DNA of 64,000 nt from DASUPK01 sp963724665 (lineage in GTDB: Bacteria > Actinomycetota > Thermoleophilia > Solirubrobacterales > 70-9): the NCBI GenBank assembly GCA_963724665.1, contig CAVRVH010000008.1, forward strand, positions 124,001 through 188,000, written 5' to 3'. Below, piece by piece: positions 32,225 to 40,664 of this stretch. Positions within the stretch are counted from its first letter, which is position 1; every line of letters begins with the position of its first letter. The notes under the pieces are model-generated. The model ran no database searches. It was not told the DNA's origin and worked only from the letters and a program-made list of their open reading frames with translations. The position numbers and the translations under genes are program-made.

Positions 32225-32662
32225 CTACGGGGTAGAGCTGCCGGAGGCGTTCGCCGCGACGAACGCCGTTACGTCCTGCGCGTCCTTCCCGGTCACCAGG
32301 TTCCTGGGCATGTTTCCGGTCTTCCCGCCGGCTCCGTGGCTGTGGGGTCCGCCACCCGTTCTGATCGCGTGCAGCACATCCTCCTCGTTGACTGCGATGT
32401 CGTTGAGGTCCGGGCCGATCTGCCCGATCGTCCCGGCTGCGTGGAAGGTGTGGCACGAGCCGCAGTTCTGGACGAACAGCTCTTGACCGTGCTGCTCAGC
32501 GGGCGATAGCGGCTGCTCGGTGGCACCCCCGAGCGGAGCACCGCTCGAGGAAGTGTGCTGCTGGACGGTCGCGGAGTCGCTTCCCCCACCGCAGCCGAGC
32601 ACAAGGAGTACGGTGGCCGCAGCGGCCACGCACGCAACTGCCGGGCCATATTGCTCACGCAT
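32225..32662 (-). CDS. Lipoprotein c-type cytochrome
   Basis: 145 aa from the ATG at 32662. An N-terminal signal ends at a lipobox (VLLVLGC, Cys near residue 24). After a Ser/Gly/Gln-rich linker comes a single cytochrome c fold with heme site QNCGSCH (Cys67, Cys70, His71) and a distal Met in KTGNMPRNLV. It likely carries electrons on the outer face of the membrane, perhaps to a terminal oxidase not in this window. The long frame open upstream of this ATG is antisense to the kinase gene and is not part of the protein. Confidence 0.88.
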   Translation of the reverse strand: MREQYGPAVACVAAAATVLLVLGCGGGSDSATVQQHTSSSGAPLGGATEQPLSPAEQHGQELFVQNCGSCHTFHAAGTIGQIGPDLNDIAVNEEDVLHAIRTGGGPHSHGAGGKTGNMPRNLVTGKDAQDVTAFVAANASGSSTP

Positions 32663-32707
32663 TGAGTACTCACGGCTACCCGACATCGGCTGATCTATGC
32701 TCGCGCC

Positions 32708-34216
32708 GTGGCGGACGATACGAGCCAGACGCTCGAGCGTGAGTTCCTTGAGTTCGCGCCCGACGCCGTCATCGGCGTCGATGAGACCGGGGAGATCAAG
32801 CTCGTCAATTCGCGAACCCGGGCTGTGTTCGGCTATGCGCGGGACGAGCTGATCGGCGAGCGGGTCGAGATGCTTGTGCCCGAGGGTGTCCGCGGAGGTC
32901 ACGTCTCCCACCGCGACCGGTACTTCGACGCTCCGCGCACCCGCCCGATGGGGGCCGGGCTCGATCTCTATGCCAGGCGCAAGGACGGCAGCGAGTTTCC
33001 GTGTGAGATCTCGCTCTCGACGGTCGCGACTGACCAGGGAATGATGGCTCTGGCGGCGATTCGAGACATCACCGACCGCAGACGGGATCGCGACGACCTT
33101 CGCCGTGCAGTCCGGCGGCTGCAGGCGGCGACCGACGTCGCCATCGCGGTTGGCGGCGAGACGGACCTCAACCGGGTGCTCGACGCGATAGTCGAGCGGG
33201 GACGGGCGCTGGTCGAGGCCAGGGCTCTGATCATCATGCTCCGCGAGGGTGAGGACCTCGTCGTCGCGGCAACGGCCGCGGTCGCCGACGGCCTCGACGC
33301 CAACGTCACAGAACACCGGATCTCCGCCCACGAGGCCTCGGAGCAGGTGCTGCTCGGGAGGGTCACCGGGGCGGATCTCGGAGCCGAGGAGAGCGGCCGG
33401 ACCCTGCTCGCCCCCCTGCTCTTCCGCGGAGACCCGCTCGGCGTGGTTGTCGCGCTTGATCGCATCGGCGACCCCGGCCGCTTCGACGACGAGGATCAGC
33501 GAATGCTCGAGGCGTTCGCCGCCAGTGCCGCGACGGGTGTGGCGACGGCTCGGTCGATGGCCGAGGAGCGCCTCCAGAACACGATCGACGCCGCCGAGCA
33601 GGAGCGCAGCCGCTGGGCGCGGGAGCTGCACGACGAGACCCTCCAGGCCTTCGCGGTGCTGCGCATGCGCCTCTCGTCGGCGCTGCGGGAGGAGGACACC
33701 GAGGCGCTCGAGAAGACCGGCCAGGCCGCTGTCGAGCAGATCGACGACGAGATCGTGAAGCTCCGCCGGCTGATCACGGAGCTGCGACCAGCGTCGCTCG
33801 ACACGATCGGCCTCGAGGCCGCCCTTCAGGCCCTCGCCGAGCAGCATCAGCAGGCGGCGACCATGGAGGTCAATTGCGACCTCGATCTGCCTCGCGATGG
33901 GGACACTCGGCCAACGCCCGTTCTTGAAACGGCCGTCTACCGCCTCGTCCAAGAGGCGCTCAACAATGCCTCCAAGCACTCGATGGCGCGCCACGCGGAC
34001 ATCACCGTGCGCGCCTCGCGAAGCTCGATCGAGATCGAGGTTCGCGACGACGGCGTCGGCTTCGAGACCAATCTGGTCCCGGAGGGCTTCGGCCTGGTCG
34101 GCATGCGGGAGCGAGCCGCGCTCCTGGGTGGCACCCTCGACGTCGTCTCTACGCGCGGATCGGGAACCCGGATACGCGCCGAGATCCCGCTGTCCAGCCG
34201 GACAGACGAGCGCTAG
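32708..34216 (+). CDS. PAS-GAF sensor histidine kinase (NarL-system type)
   Basis: 502 aa, GTG start. The PAS domain occupies residues ~8-125 (APDAVIGVDETGEIKLVNSR, PAC end MALAAIRDITDRRRDRDD). A GAF domain follows at residues ~140-290. The HisKA_3 phosphoacceptor is His in RSRWARELHDETLQAFA. The ATPase domain shows LVQEALNNASKHS, VRDDGVGF and EGFGLVGMRERAALLGG. There is no membrane segment, so it should sense an internal cue such as redox state or a gas. Its partner regulator is encoded convergently, overlapping by four bases. Confidence 0.92.
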   Translation: MADDTSQTLEREFLEFAPDAVIGVDETGEIKLVNSRTRAVFGYARDELIGERVEMLVPEGVRGGHVSHRDRYFDAPRTRPMGAGLDLYARRKDGSEFPCEISLSTVATDQGMMALAAIRDITDRRRDRDDLRRAVRRLQAATDVAIAVGGETDLNRVLDAIVERGRALVEARALIIMLREGEDLVVAATAAVADGLDANVTEHRISAHEASEQVLLGRVTGADLGAEESGRTLLAPLLFRGDPLGVVVALDRIGDPGRFDDEDQRMLEAFAASAATGVATARSMAEERLQNTIDAAEQERSRWARELHDETLQAFAVLRMRLSSALREEDTEALEKTGQAAVEQIDDEIVKLRRLITELRPASLDTIGLEAALQALAEQHQQAATMEVNCDLDLPRDGDTRPTPVLETAVYRLVQEALNNASKHSMARHADITVRASRSSIEIEVRDDGVGFETNLVPEGFGLVGMRERAALLGGTLDVVSTRGSGTRIRAEIPLSSRTDER

Positions 34217-34866
34217 ACGTCAATAAGCCCGCGCTCGATCGCATAGCGGACGAGCTCGGAGCGGGTGGTCATCGACAGCTTCTGTTGGATGTGCGCGCGG
34301 TGGGACTCGACGGTGCGCACGCTCAGGTAGAGCTGCTCGGCGATCTCGTTGTTCGTGTGGCCAAGCGCGATCAGCCGGAGAACCTCCAGCTCGCGCTCGG
34401 AGAGATCGTCGGGGGTCGCCGCATCGGGCTCGGCTGCGAGGCGGGCGCCGAGCTCCGGCTGCAGGTAGGTGCGTCCCTCGGCGGCCATGCGGACGGCCTT
34501 GACCAGCTCCTCGCTGGCGGCCTCCTTGAGGATGTAGCCGAGCACTCCGGCCTGCAGCGCTTCGCGAGCGAAGGCCGTCTCGTCCTGCATCGTCAGCACG
34601 ACGATCTCCGTGGCCGGCGATTGCTCGCGGATCGAGGGAATCGCCGCGAGACCTGATCCACCCGGCATGTTGATGTCGAGGATCAGGACCTTGGGGCGGT
34701 GCCCGCTGACGTAGCGGCCGGCCGAATCCGCGTCCCCGGCCTCGGCGACCACCTCGATGTCGGGCTCGCGCTCGAGCATCAGGCGCAGGGCGCTGCGGAC
34801 GACGGCGTGGTCATCCGCAAGTACTACGGAGATCGTCTCGGCCGCTTCCTCCCCCGATTCGGGCAC
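34213..34866 (-). CDS. NarL/FixJ-family response regulator
   Basis: 217 aa, GTG start. The receiver domain (residues ~10-125) has the acidic start VVLADDHAVVRSAL and phosphoacceptor Asp in VLILDINMPGGSGL. The LuxR-type helix-turn-helix is LSERELEVLRLIALGHTNNEIAEQLYLSVRTVESH. It is the natural partner of the kinase at 32708, whose 3' end overlaps this gene's 3' end. Tail-to-tail order is unusual for a cognate pair and means they have separate promoters. Targets are unknown; the sulfatase gene starts 142 bases beyond its start on the other strand. Confidence 0.92.
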   Translation of the reverse strand: MPESGEEAAETISVVLADDHAVVRSALRLMLEREPDIEVVAEAGDADSAGRYVSGHRPKVLILDINMPGGSGLAAIPSIREQSPATEIVVLTMQDETAFAREALQAGVLGYILKEAASEELVKAVRMAAEGRTYLQPELGARLAAEPDAATPDDLSERELEVLRLIALGHTNNEIAEQLYLSVRTVESHRAHIQQKLSMTTRSELVRYAIERGLIDV

Positions 34867-35007
34867 GGTCGTACCTTAGCCCGGCCCGCCCGCGCAGGAG
34901 GCACGCTTCGACTACCGCAACTCGATGCCCGGGATCTTGTTTTGGTGGGCGTGGGGAAGGGGGCGTTAAACAAGAGGGTTTCGAGGCCGGCGGTCGGCAG
35001 GAGGGTC

Positions 35008-36729
35008 ATGCTGGCCTCGCTCGTGGCAGCACTGCTCTGCGCGGCCATCGGCCTCGCTCCCGGCGGCAGCGAAGCGAAGAAGCGCCACGCCGCCAAGCAG
35101 AAGCGCCCGAACATCGTCCTGATCATGGACGACGACCAATCGGTCAACCTGCAGCAGTACCTCACCAAGACGAATGCCGACATCGGGGCGAAGGGAGTGA
35201 CCTTCGACAACTCGTTCGTCAACTACTCGCTCTGCTGCCCGTCACGCTCGACCATGCTCACGGGCCAGTACGCGCACAACCACGGGGTGAGGGGCAACCA
35301 GCTTCCCTCGGGCGGGTACAGCAAGCTGGCGCCGACGATCGGCAACACGATGCCGGTCTGGCTGCAGCGAGCCGGCTACTACACGGCCCACATCGGCAAG
35401 TTCCTGAACGGCTACGGCGCCACGGTTCCGGACACGACGGTCCCGCCCGGCTGGAACGAGTGGTACGGCTCGATCGACAACCCCGATCAGTTCACGGGAG
35501 GCACCTACACCGCGTACGGCTACACGCTCAACGAGAACGGGCAGATCGTCCACTACGGCACGACGCCCGACGTCGTCGATCCCGCCACCTACCAGACCGA
35601 CGTGTACTCGCAGAAGGCGGCGGACTTCATCCGGCGCCGGGCGCCGAGCAACAAGCCCTTCTATCTCTCCGTCGCGCCGCGTGATCCGCACGCGGAGGCG
35701 GCCGCTTGCAATTGCAACGGAGACAACCCGCGCGCGGCGCCGCGCTACGAGGGACATTTCGCCGGCCTCAAGGCGCCTAGGAATCCGGACTTCAATGAGG
35801 CCGACGTCTCGGACAAGCCCTCCAACATCAAGGATCTGCCGCTGCTCAGCGCGAGCGCTCAGGACGCCGTGGATGCCCGGTATCGGGCCCGCGCGGAGGC
35901 CGTGCTCGGCGTCGACGACCTCGTCCAGAACGTGGTCAGCACGCTCCAGCAGGAGGGCGAGCTCAAGAACACCGTGCTCATGTTCACCTCGGACAACGGC
36001 TTCTTCCACGGCGAGCATCGCGTGCCTCAGGGGAAGGTCCGCCTCTATGAGCCCTCGATCCGGGTCCCACTCGAGATCCGCGCTCCGGGGATGCCCAAGG
36101 GCGTCCACCGCACCCAGCCGGTTGGCAACGTCGATTTGACCGAGACGATCCTCGATTTCGCCCATGCGAAGGCGGGGCGCAAGGAGGACGGCATGTCCCT
36201 CGTCCCGATCATGGAAAAGAAGCGCTATTGGCCGGGCCGCGGAATGGACCTGGAGACCTACTTCACGCCCGACACCCTCGAGGATCCCGAAGACCCGCCG
36301 CTCAACTACCAGGGCGTGCGCACGGATCGCTACCTCTACGCCAACTACGGCACAGGCGAGCAGGAGCTGTACGACCTGCGCAACGACCCGTTCGAGCTGC
36401 AGAACGCGGCCAGCAACCCGGCGTACGCGGCGGTCAAGGCGTCGCTGCAGCGGTTGCTCGGCGGTTTGGCGAACTGCGCCGGGCGAACCTGCCGGACGAA
36501 GCCGGCACTGAAGCTCAAGGCTCGGGACTGCTCGACCGCCCTGGTCGCCGGCAAGGGCGACGCACAGGAGGCGACCTTCTACCTGCGGGGCAAGAAGATC
36601 GGAAGCGACGCGAAGCCACCGATCCGCATCGGCCTCCACCATGCCTCATCCGGCGAAAAGCTGGAGGTGGTGGCGAGCTCGCTCGACGGCCGGAAGGTCA
36701 GCCTGACGCGGAAGCTGCGCGGCTGCTGA
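35008..36729 (+). CDS. Secreted sulfatase (type I, formylglycine-dependent)
   Basis: 573 aa from the ATG at 35008 with AGGAGG 4-5 bases upstream. A signal peptide (MLASLVAALLCAAIGLAPGGSEA) precedes a basic stretch and the sulfatase fold. The metal site is IVLIMDDDQS, the formylglycine motif is CCPSRSTMLTGQ (Cys-x-Pro-Ser-Arg), and the distal site is FTSDNGFFHGEHRVPQGK. The closest groups are N-acetylglucosamine-6-sulfatase-like enzymes. The last ~90 residues are an extra basic beta domain. No formylglycine-generating enzyme gene is in the window, so maturation must be supplied elsewhere. Confidence 0.92.
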   Translation: MLASLVAALLCAAIGLAPGGSEAKKRHAAKQKRPNIVLIMDDDQSVNLQQYLTKTNADIGAKGVTFDNSFVNYSLCCPSRSTMLTGQYAHNHGVRGNQLPSGGYSKLAPTIGNTMPVWLQRAGYYTAHIGKFLNGYGATVPDTTVPPGWNEWYGSIDNPDQFTGGTYTAYGYTLNENGQIVHYGTTPDVVDPATYQTDVYSQKAADFIRRRAPSNKPFYLSVAPRDPHAEAAACNCNGDNPRAAPRYEGHFAGLKAPRNPDFNEADVSDKPSNIKDLPLLSASAQDAVDARYRARAEAVLGVDDLVQNVVSTLQQEGELKNTVLMFTSDNGFFHGEHRVPQGKVRLYEPSIRVPLEIRAPGMPKGVHRTQPVGNVDLTETILDFAHAKAGRKEDGMSLVPIMEKKRYWPGRGMDLETYFTPDTLEDPEDPPLNYQGVRTDRYLYANYGTGEQELYDLRNDPFELQNAASNPAYAAVKASLQRLLGGLANCAGRTCRTKPALKLKARDCSTALVAGKGDAQEATFYLRGKKIGSDAKPPIRIGLHHASSGEKLEVVASSLDGRKVSLTRKLRGC

Positions 36730-36732
36730 GCC

Positions 36733-37254
36733 TCAGTCGAGTCCGCGCCAGGCACGCAGCCGCGGTACCCAGCCGGGAACGCCGCGCCTGTAGGCGTCGT
36801 ACTCGTCGCCGAACCGCGCCCGGAGCGTCGGCTCCTCATAGAGCCGAACGAAACAGAAGACGGTCCCGCCGAATGCTCCCGCCCAGATCAGCAGCGCGGG
36901 TTGACCGAGCAGCAGGGCCTGCCCGACGATCGTCGAGGTTACGGCGAGGTACATCGGGTTCCGTACATGGCGATAGACGCCGCCGATGACCAGGTGACGG
37001 GGCGGTGCAACCGGGGCGGGGGTTCCGAGGCCCTCCACGACGAAGCGAGTGAAGGCCTGCAGGAGGAAGCCGACCCCCGCCACGATCAGCGCTACGCCGA
37101 ACGCGCGCAGGAGCGCCGGGCTTGATTGCGTGTCCCAGCTCGTGATGAGCCAGGGGACGAGGCCGGCCGCGACACCCGGGGCGATGACCAGGAAGAGGGC
37201 GCTCCCGAGGGCTGCCCGGGTTCTACGCACTGGCCGGGGCGGCCTGGCGCGCAA
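36733..37254 (-). CDS. Isoprenylcysteine carboxyl methyltransferase-like membrane protein
   Basis: 173 aa with about four transmembrane helices. The C-terminal PEMT/ICMT signature is GVYRHVRNPMYLAV and YEEPTLRARFGDEYDAYRRGVPGWVPR. Bacterial members methylate small amphipathic substrates at the membrane; the substrate is unknown. The start lies 32 bases inside the hydrolase gene's 3' end, so it is the last gene of a four-gene operon (39038 to 36733). Confidence 0.85.
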   Translation of the reverse strand: MRARPPRPVRRTRAALGSALFLVIAPGVAAGLVPWLITSWDTQSSPALLRAFGVALIVAGVGFLLQAFTRFVVEGLGTPAPVAPPRHLVIGGVYRHVRNPMYLAVTSTIVGQALLLGQPALLIWAGAFGGTVFCFVRLYEEPTLRARFGDEYDAYRRGVPGWVPRLRAWRGLD

Positions 37255-38062
37255 ACTCCTCGATCAGCTGCGCCAGGCGCTCCGGCTGATCCTCCGAGAC
37301 GAACGTGTAGGAGTCCTCGATTCGTTCCAGGGTCGCACCCTGGATGGCCTCCGCCAGCCGCTCCGCAAAGGAGAGCTTGAAGAAGCGATCCTCGACGGCC
37401 CAGGCGAGCATCGCCGGTCGGTCGAAGGTGCGCAGCTTCTCGGCGGCTTCGAACGTGTACTTCGGATCGATGCCCTTCAGGACCTTGATCGTGTCGCGGC
37501 GGATCCCCTTGTTCGTCAGGTACGGATCGACCCACTCGCGTGTCGGCGCGCCCGCGAAGTCCCGCTTGATCAGCCAGCCGTAGGCGATCGGCAGCCTGCG
37601 AAGGGCCGAGAAGCGCATTCCGGCCATCATCCCCGTCAGGCCGCCGGGCACCTTCGCGGCCCACTGCAGCGGCCGGAACGCCGGTGGCAGGAAGTTCTCG
37701 AACGCGTCGCAATTGGTGAGCACCAGCCGGCCGATCCGCTCGGGGTGGTTGGCCGCTGTGATCTGGGAGATGGCCCCGCCGGTGTCGTTGCCGACGAGGG
37801 TGACGTCCTGCAGGTCGAGCCCCTCGAGGAAGCCCGCGACGATCCGCGCGAGTCCTGGAGGAGAGAGGTCGGCGTCCGGATTGAGCGGCTCCGGATGAGA
37901 GCCGAGCGGCAGCTCGGGGACGATGCAGCGGAAGCGGTCCTCCAGCAACGGAGTGACCTTGCGCCAGAGCCGCCCATCGACGAGCAGACCGTGCACGAAG
38001 ACAATGGGAGGGCCCTCGCCTGACTCGCGGTAGTGGATGTTCCCCTCTGGGAGCTTGATCAT
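37223..38062 (-). CDS. Alpha/beta hydrolase (haloalkane dehalogenase/epoxide hydrolase-like)
   Basis: 279 aa from the ATG at 38062 with GAGGAGG 6 bases upstream. The fold shows oxyanion HG (IVFVHGLLVDGRLW), the nucleophile elbow LVGNDTGGAISQ (Asp in G-N-D-T-G), and a late His region near DSYTFVSEDQPERL. An Asp nucleophile at the elbow points to haloalkane dehalogenase or epoxide hydrolase chemistry, not a serine esterase. It follows two SnoaL-like genes with a four-base overlap. The expected late His is not conserved in the usual spot, so activity is uncertain. Confidence 0.83.
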   Translation of the reverse strand: MIKLPEGNIHYRESGEGPPIVFVHGLLVDGRLWRKVTPLLEDRFRCIVPELPLGSHPEPLNPDADLSPPGLARIVAGFLEGLDLQDVTLVGNDTGGAISQITAANHPERIGRLVLTNCDAFENFLPPAFRPLQWAAKVPGGLTGMMAGMRFSALRRLPIAYGWLIKRDFAGAPTREWVDPYLTNKGIRRDTIKVLKGIDPKYTFEAAEKLRTFDRPAMLAWAVEDRFFKLSFAERLAEAIQGATLERIEDSYTFVSEDQPERLAQLIEEFARQAAPASA

Positions 38063-38598
38063 GCGGGCCTCCTCAGGCTTCGGAGCTGTGTCTGCAGGAA
38101 CTTCGGCCAGGAGCGCGGGCTGAGCGCCACGGTCTTGACCAACGGGGTCGCGTCGAGGTAGGCGAATCGCTCGACGGCTTTGCCGTCTCGGAGCTTGATC
38201 CGGTCGCAGCTGTGCATCGTGAATGGGCGCCCACCGATCGTTCCCTCCAGCCGCAGCTCGATGTAGACCACGTCGCCACTGGATGCCCAGTTCTCGACGA
38301 TCCCATGCAGGTCCGATACGAGGTCGAAGAGCGGCCGGGCGAACTCCTCGCGAAAGGCCTGCTTCCCGACGATCGGTCGGACCGACGGCTGGATCATGCG
38401 CACCTCGGGCTGAAACCACGGCTCGAAGTGGTCGCAGAACGTGTCGGCGTCGACCGGGTTGGCCCAGCCCTCGGTGAACATCTCAACCCACGCCTGGGCC
38501 TCCGCGTCCGCCGCCGCGTCAGCGGCGGCGGTAGAGCCGGCGGCGGTTTTTGTGGCCGCCGTTGATGGCGAAGCCGTAGCCGAGTTTCCGCTGGTCAT
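38059..38598 (-). CDS. SnoaL/NTF2-like protein with N-terminal STAAT repeat insert
   Basis: 179 aa from the ATG at 38598 with GGAGG upstream. After an Ala/Thr/Ser-rich leader containing STAATKTAAGST (residues ~11-22), a SnoaL/NTF2-like cone fold runs from residue ~35 (VEMFTEGWANPVDADTFCDHFEPWF, MIQPSVRPIVGK, VENWASSGDVVYIELRLEGT, DRIKLRDGKAVERFAYLD). These proteins hydrolyse, isomerise or bind small molecules such as steroids or polyketides. The leader is encoded by a DNA repeat shared with the tetR gene at 48381. Operon genes lie on both sides with 1- and 4-base overlaps. Confidence 0.82.
   Translation of the reverse strand: MTSGNSATASPSTAATKTAAGSTAAADAAADAEAQAWVEMFTEGWANPVDADTFCDHFEPWFQPEVRMIQPSVRPIVGKQAFREEFARPLFDLVSDLHGIVENWASSGDVVYIELRLEGTIGGRPFTMHSCDRIKLRDGKAVERFAYLDATPLVKTVALSPRSWPKFLQTQLRSLRRPA
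38529..38567 (-). repeat. Copy A of a 39-bp GC-rich palindromic repeat, inside a coding region
   Basis: This copy is 36/39 identical to 48983-49021. It contains an imperfect CGGCGG...CCGCCG stem and encodes STAATKTAAGST near the N-terminus of the SnoaL-like protein. A third, diverged copy is intergenic at 58505-58540. Confidence 0.7.
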
Positions 38599-39038
38599 CA
38601 CTCGCCTCCCAGTTGGCGCTGCATGGTGATCGAGTCGAGGTAGGTGTGCTTGCTGGCGATCAGACCGTCGCGGACCTCGATCACGTCGACGCACGGAACC
38701 TGCACCCGAGCACCGCGGATGCCGATTTCCTCTCCGTCGACCTCAATCGCCTGCTCAACGGTTCCGCTCATCGTCGACTCGAGCACCCAGTGGTCCTCAC
38801 CGAGCTGGAGGGACCGCTCGGCGAAGTGGATGTCGGGCATCATCGCGATGTAGCCGGCGAACGCCTCGCGTACCGCCCCCTTGCCCTTGGCCAGGGGGGA
38901 CCCGGCGGCGAACGCGGTGAAGACGCAATCGTCGGTGTGCAGGTCCATGATCGCGTCGAGGTCCTGGCGGTTCCAGGCCTCGCCGTAGCGCTGGGCGAGC
39001 ATCTGGATCGCGGTGCTTGTGTCGGTGGCGGTTGTCAT
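38598..39038 (-). CDS. SnoaL/NTF2-like protein
   Basis: 146 aa, the first gene of the operon. The fold shows MLAQRYGEAWNRQDLDAIMDLHTDDCVFTAF, GKGAVREAFAGYIAMMPDIHF and a closing VDVIEVRDGLIASKHTYLD, typical of SnoaL-like ketosteroid-isomerase relatives. Its ligand or substrate is unknown. The promoter upstream is a strong TTGACA type covered by two palindromes (39071-39113), so expression is probably induced when a TetR-family repressor is released. Confidence 0.85.
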   Translation of the reverse strand: MTTATDTSTAIQMLAQRYGEAWNRQDLDAIMDLHTDDCVFTAFAAGSPLAKGKGAVREAFAGYIAMMPDIHFAERSLQLGEDHWVLESTMSGTVEQAIEVDGEEIGIRGARVQVPCVDVIEVRDGLIASKHTYLDSITMQRQLGGE

Positions 39039-39070
39039 CGAGTTGCCTTTCTTCTTGCGGCTGGGATTCG

Positions 39071-39113
39071 CATACAGACTGTATGTATATCCGACCTACA
39101 GGCTGTATGTCAA
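39071..39113 (-). promoter_or_regulatory. TTGACA promoter with two TetR-type operators (SnoaL operon)
   Basis: On the minus strand TTGACA (39108-39113) and TATACA (39084-39089) are separated by 18 bp. CATACAG-A-CTGTATG (39071-39085) is a perfect 7+7 palindrome, and CCTACAG-G-CTGTATG (39095-39109) is a second copy with one mismatch in one arm. Their centres are 24 bp apart, covering the -10 and the -35/spacer. The layout strongly suggests repression by a TetR-family protein. Confidence 0.8.
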
Positions 39114-39191
39114 CGTGAGCACGGCCACACAAGCCGGGCCGCTCCTTGCGGCTTGCGGCGGTGTTCTTTGGCCTGGCTAGACTTGAACGAG

Positions 39192-39398
39192 ATGAAGACC
39201 GAAATCCATCCCGAATACGTCCTCTCGCACGTCCATTGCTCGTGCGGAAACGACTTCTATACGCGCTCCACGAAGCCCGAGCTGCACGTGGAGATCTGCT
39301 CGCAGTGCCACCCTTTCTATACGGGCAAGCAGAAGCTGGTTGACACCGGCGGCAGGGTCGAGCGGTTCCGTCGCCGGGCCGCCAAGCGCGCCCGTTGA
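39192..39398 (+). CDS. rpmE: 50S ribosomal protein L31, zinc-binding form
   Basis: 68 aa. It starts MKTEIHPEYVLSHVHCSCGN and has the Cys pairs HCSCG and EICSQCHPFYTGKQK, the zinc-bearing C+ form of L31. It joins the central protuberance of the 50S subunit. The next gene (DUF1385) starts at a TTG overlapping the stop by four bases. In many actinobacteria rpmE is close to prfA and prmC; here several genes intervene before prfA at 44994. Confidence 0.95.
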   Translation: MKTEIHPEYVLSHVHCSCGNDFYTRSTKPELHVEICSQCHPFYTGKQKLVDTGGRVERFRRRAAKRAR

Positions 39399-40396
39399 GT
39401 TCCGAGCCCGCCTCATCGTCCAACGGGGCGCGGCCGCGGGTCGCCCAGTCAGAGCGCATGCCGGACGGGAAGCCCGTCGCGGTGGGCGACGCGCCGATCG
39501 GCGGCCAGGCGGTGCTCGAGGGAGTGATGATGCGCGGCGTCTCGACCTGGTCGGTCGCCTGCCGCACGCCGGAAGACGAGATCCAGGTCACCTCCGAGCC
39601 GATCGTCTCCTGGGCGAAGCGCAGCCGGCTCCTGCGGTTGCCCGTCATCCGCGGCGTGGTCGCGCTCGCCGAGTCGCTCAAGATCGGCTTCAAGGCGCTG
39701 GCGATCTCCGCGAACGCGCAGCTCGCCGACGGGGAGGAGGAAGAGGAGATCGGCGGCTTCACCTGGGGTCTGACGATCTTCTTCTCGCTGCTTCTCGCGG
39801 TCGGGCTCTTCTTCGTCATCCCGGTCGGGGCCACCAGCCTGATCAAGGACCAGCTCGGCTCCCCGCTCCTCTTCTGGCTCGTCGAGGGCGTCCTGCGCAC
39901 CGCGATCTTCATTGGATACCTGGCCCTGATCAGCAAGCTGCCTGACCTGCGCAGGGTCTTTCAGTACCACGGGGCGGAGCACAAGACGATCTCCTGCTTC
40001 GAGGCTGGGGATGAGCTCATCCCGACCCGGGCCAAGGAGTACTCGCGGCTGCATCCGCGTTGCGGGACGAGCTTCCTGCTGATCGTGATGGTCCTCGCCA
40101 TCTTCGTCTTCGCGCCGATCGGGCTGCCGGCCTGGTACTGGCTCGTGCTCTCGCGGATCCTCGGCATCCCACTGATCGCGGGTCTCTCCTACGAGGTGAT
40201 CAAGTGGGCGGGCAAGCACCGCAACAAGAAGTGGGTCCGCGCCCTGATGTGGCCGGGCCTGATGCTGCAAAACCTCACCACCCGCGAGCCCGACCTCGAT
40301 CAGCTCGAGGTCTCGATTCGCTCGCTGCAGGCCGTGCTCGCCGTCGAGGATCCCTACGAGGCGAAGCGCGACCAGGCGATCGAGATAGTCGCCTAG
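39395..40396 (+). CDS. DUF1385 membrane protein
   Basis: 333 aa, TTG start overlapping the rpmE stop. Family marks are IGGQAVLEGVMMRG near the N-terminus, VFQYHGAEHKTISCFEAGDEL and SRLHPRCGTSFLLIV, with four or more transmembrane helices in the middle. Conserved His, Glu and Cys residues suggest metal or cofactor binding, but the family has no proven function. Its coupling to rpmE and prfA is recurrent in Gram-positive genomes, which hints at a housekeeping role. Confidence 0.88.
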   Translation: MSSEPASSSNGARPRVAQSERMPDGKPVAVGDAPIGGQAVLEGVMMRGVSTWSVACRTPEDEIQVTSEPIVSWAKRSRLLRLPVIRGVVALAESLKIGFKALAISANAQLADGEEEEEIGGFTWGLTIFFSLLLAVGLFFVIPVGATSLIKDQLGSPLLFWLVEGVLRTAIFIGYLALISKLPDLRRVFQYHGAEHKTISCFEAGDELIPTRAKEYSRLHPRCGTSFLLIVMVLAIFVFAPIGLPAWYWLVLSRILGIPLIAGLSYEVIKWAGKHRNKKWVRALMWPGLMLQNLTTREPDLDQLEVSIRSLQAVLAVEDPYEAKRDQAIEIVA

Positions 40397-40457
40397 ATAA
40401 GAGACCTCTCACTCCTGCCTTACCGGTGGTTCAGCCCGTGCGGCGACGATCGCCGGG

Positions 40458-40664
40458 ATGAAGATCAAGGTCCATATAGACAAGGGCGAGTGCCTCGCCT
40501 ACGGCGACTGCGCCGAGCTGGCACCCGAGGCGTTCGAGGTCGACGACGTGGCGAGGCTGGTCGGGCCGGCCCCGCTATCGAAGCTGGTTGATGCTGCACG
40601 GGCCTGCCCCTCACAGGCGATCACGCTGACCGACGCCGAGACCGGCGAGCCCATCTACCCCTGA
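40458..40664 (+). CDS. Small 3Fe-4S type ferredoxin
   Basis: 68 aa. The pattern CLAYGDCAELAPEAFEVDD then ARACPSQAITL gives three cysteines (Cys12, Cys18 and one near residue 50), as in actinobacterial [3Fe-4S] ferredoxins that serve cytochromes P450. One Cys of the 4Fe-4S set is missing. No P450 or ferredoxin reductase gene lies in this window, so its partner is unknown. It is convergent with the sensor kinase gene, overlapping its 3' end by ten bases. Confidence 0.9.
   Translation: MKIKVHIDKGECLAYGDCAELAPEAFEVDDVARLVGPAPLSKLVDAARACPSQAITLTDAETGEPIYP

Noticed and set aside
32663..33994. Long upstream extension of the cytochrome c frame
   Set aside because: It is antisense to the PAS-GAF kinase. 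The lipoprotein signal at 32662 is the natural start.
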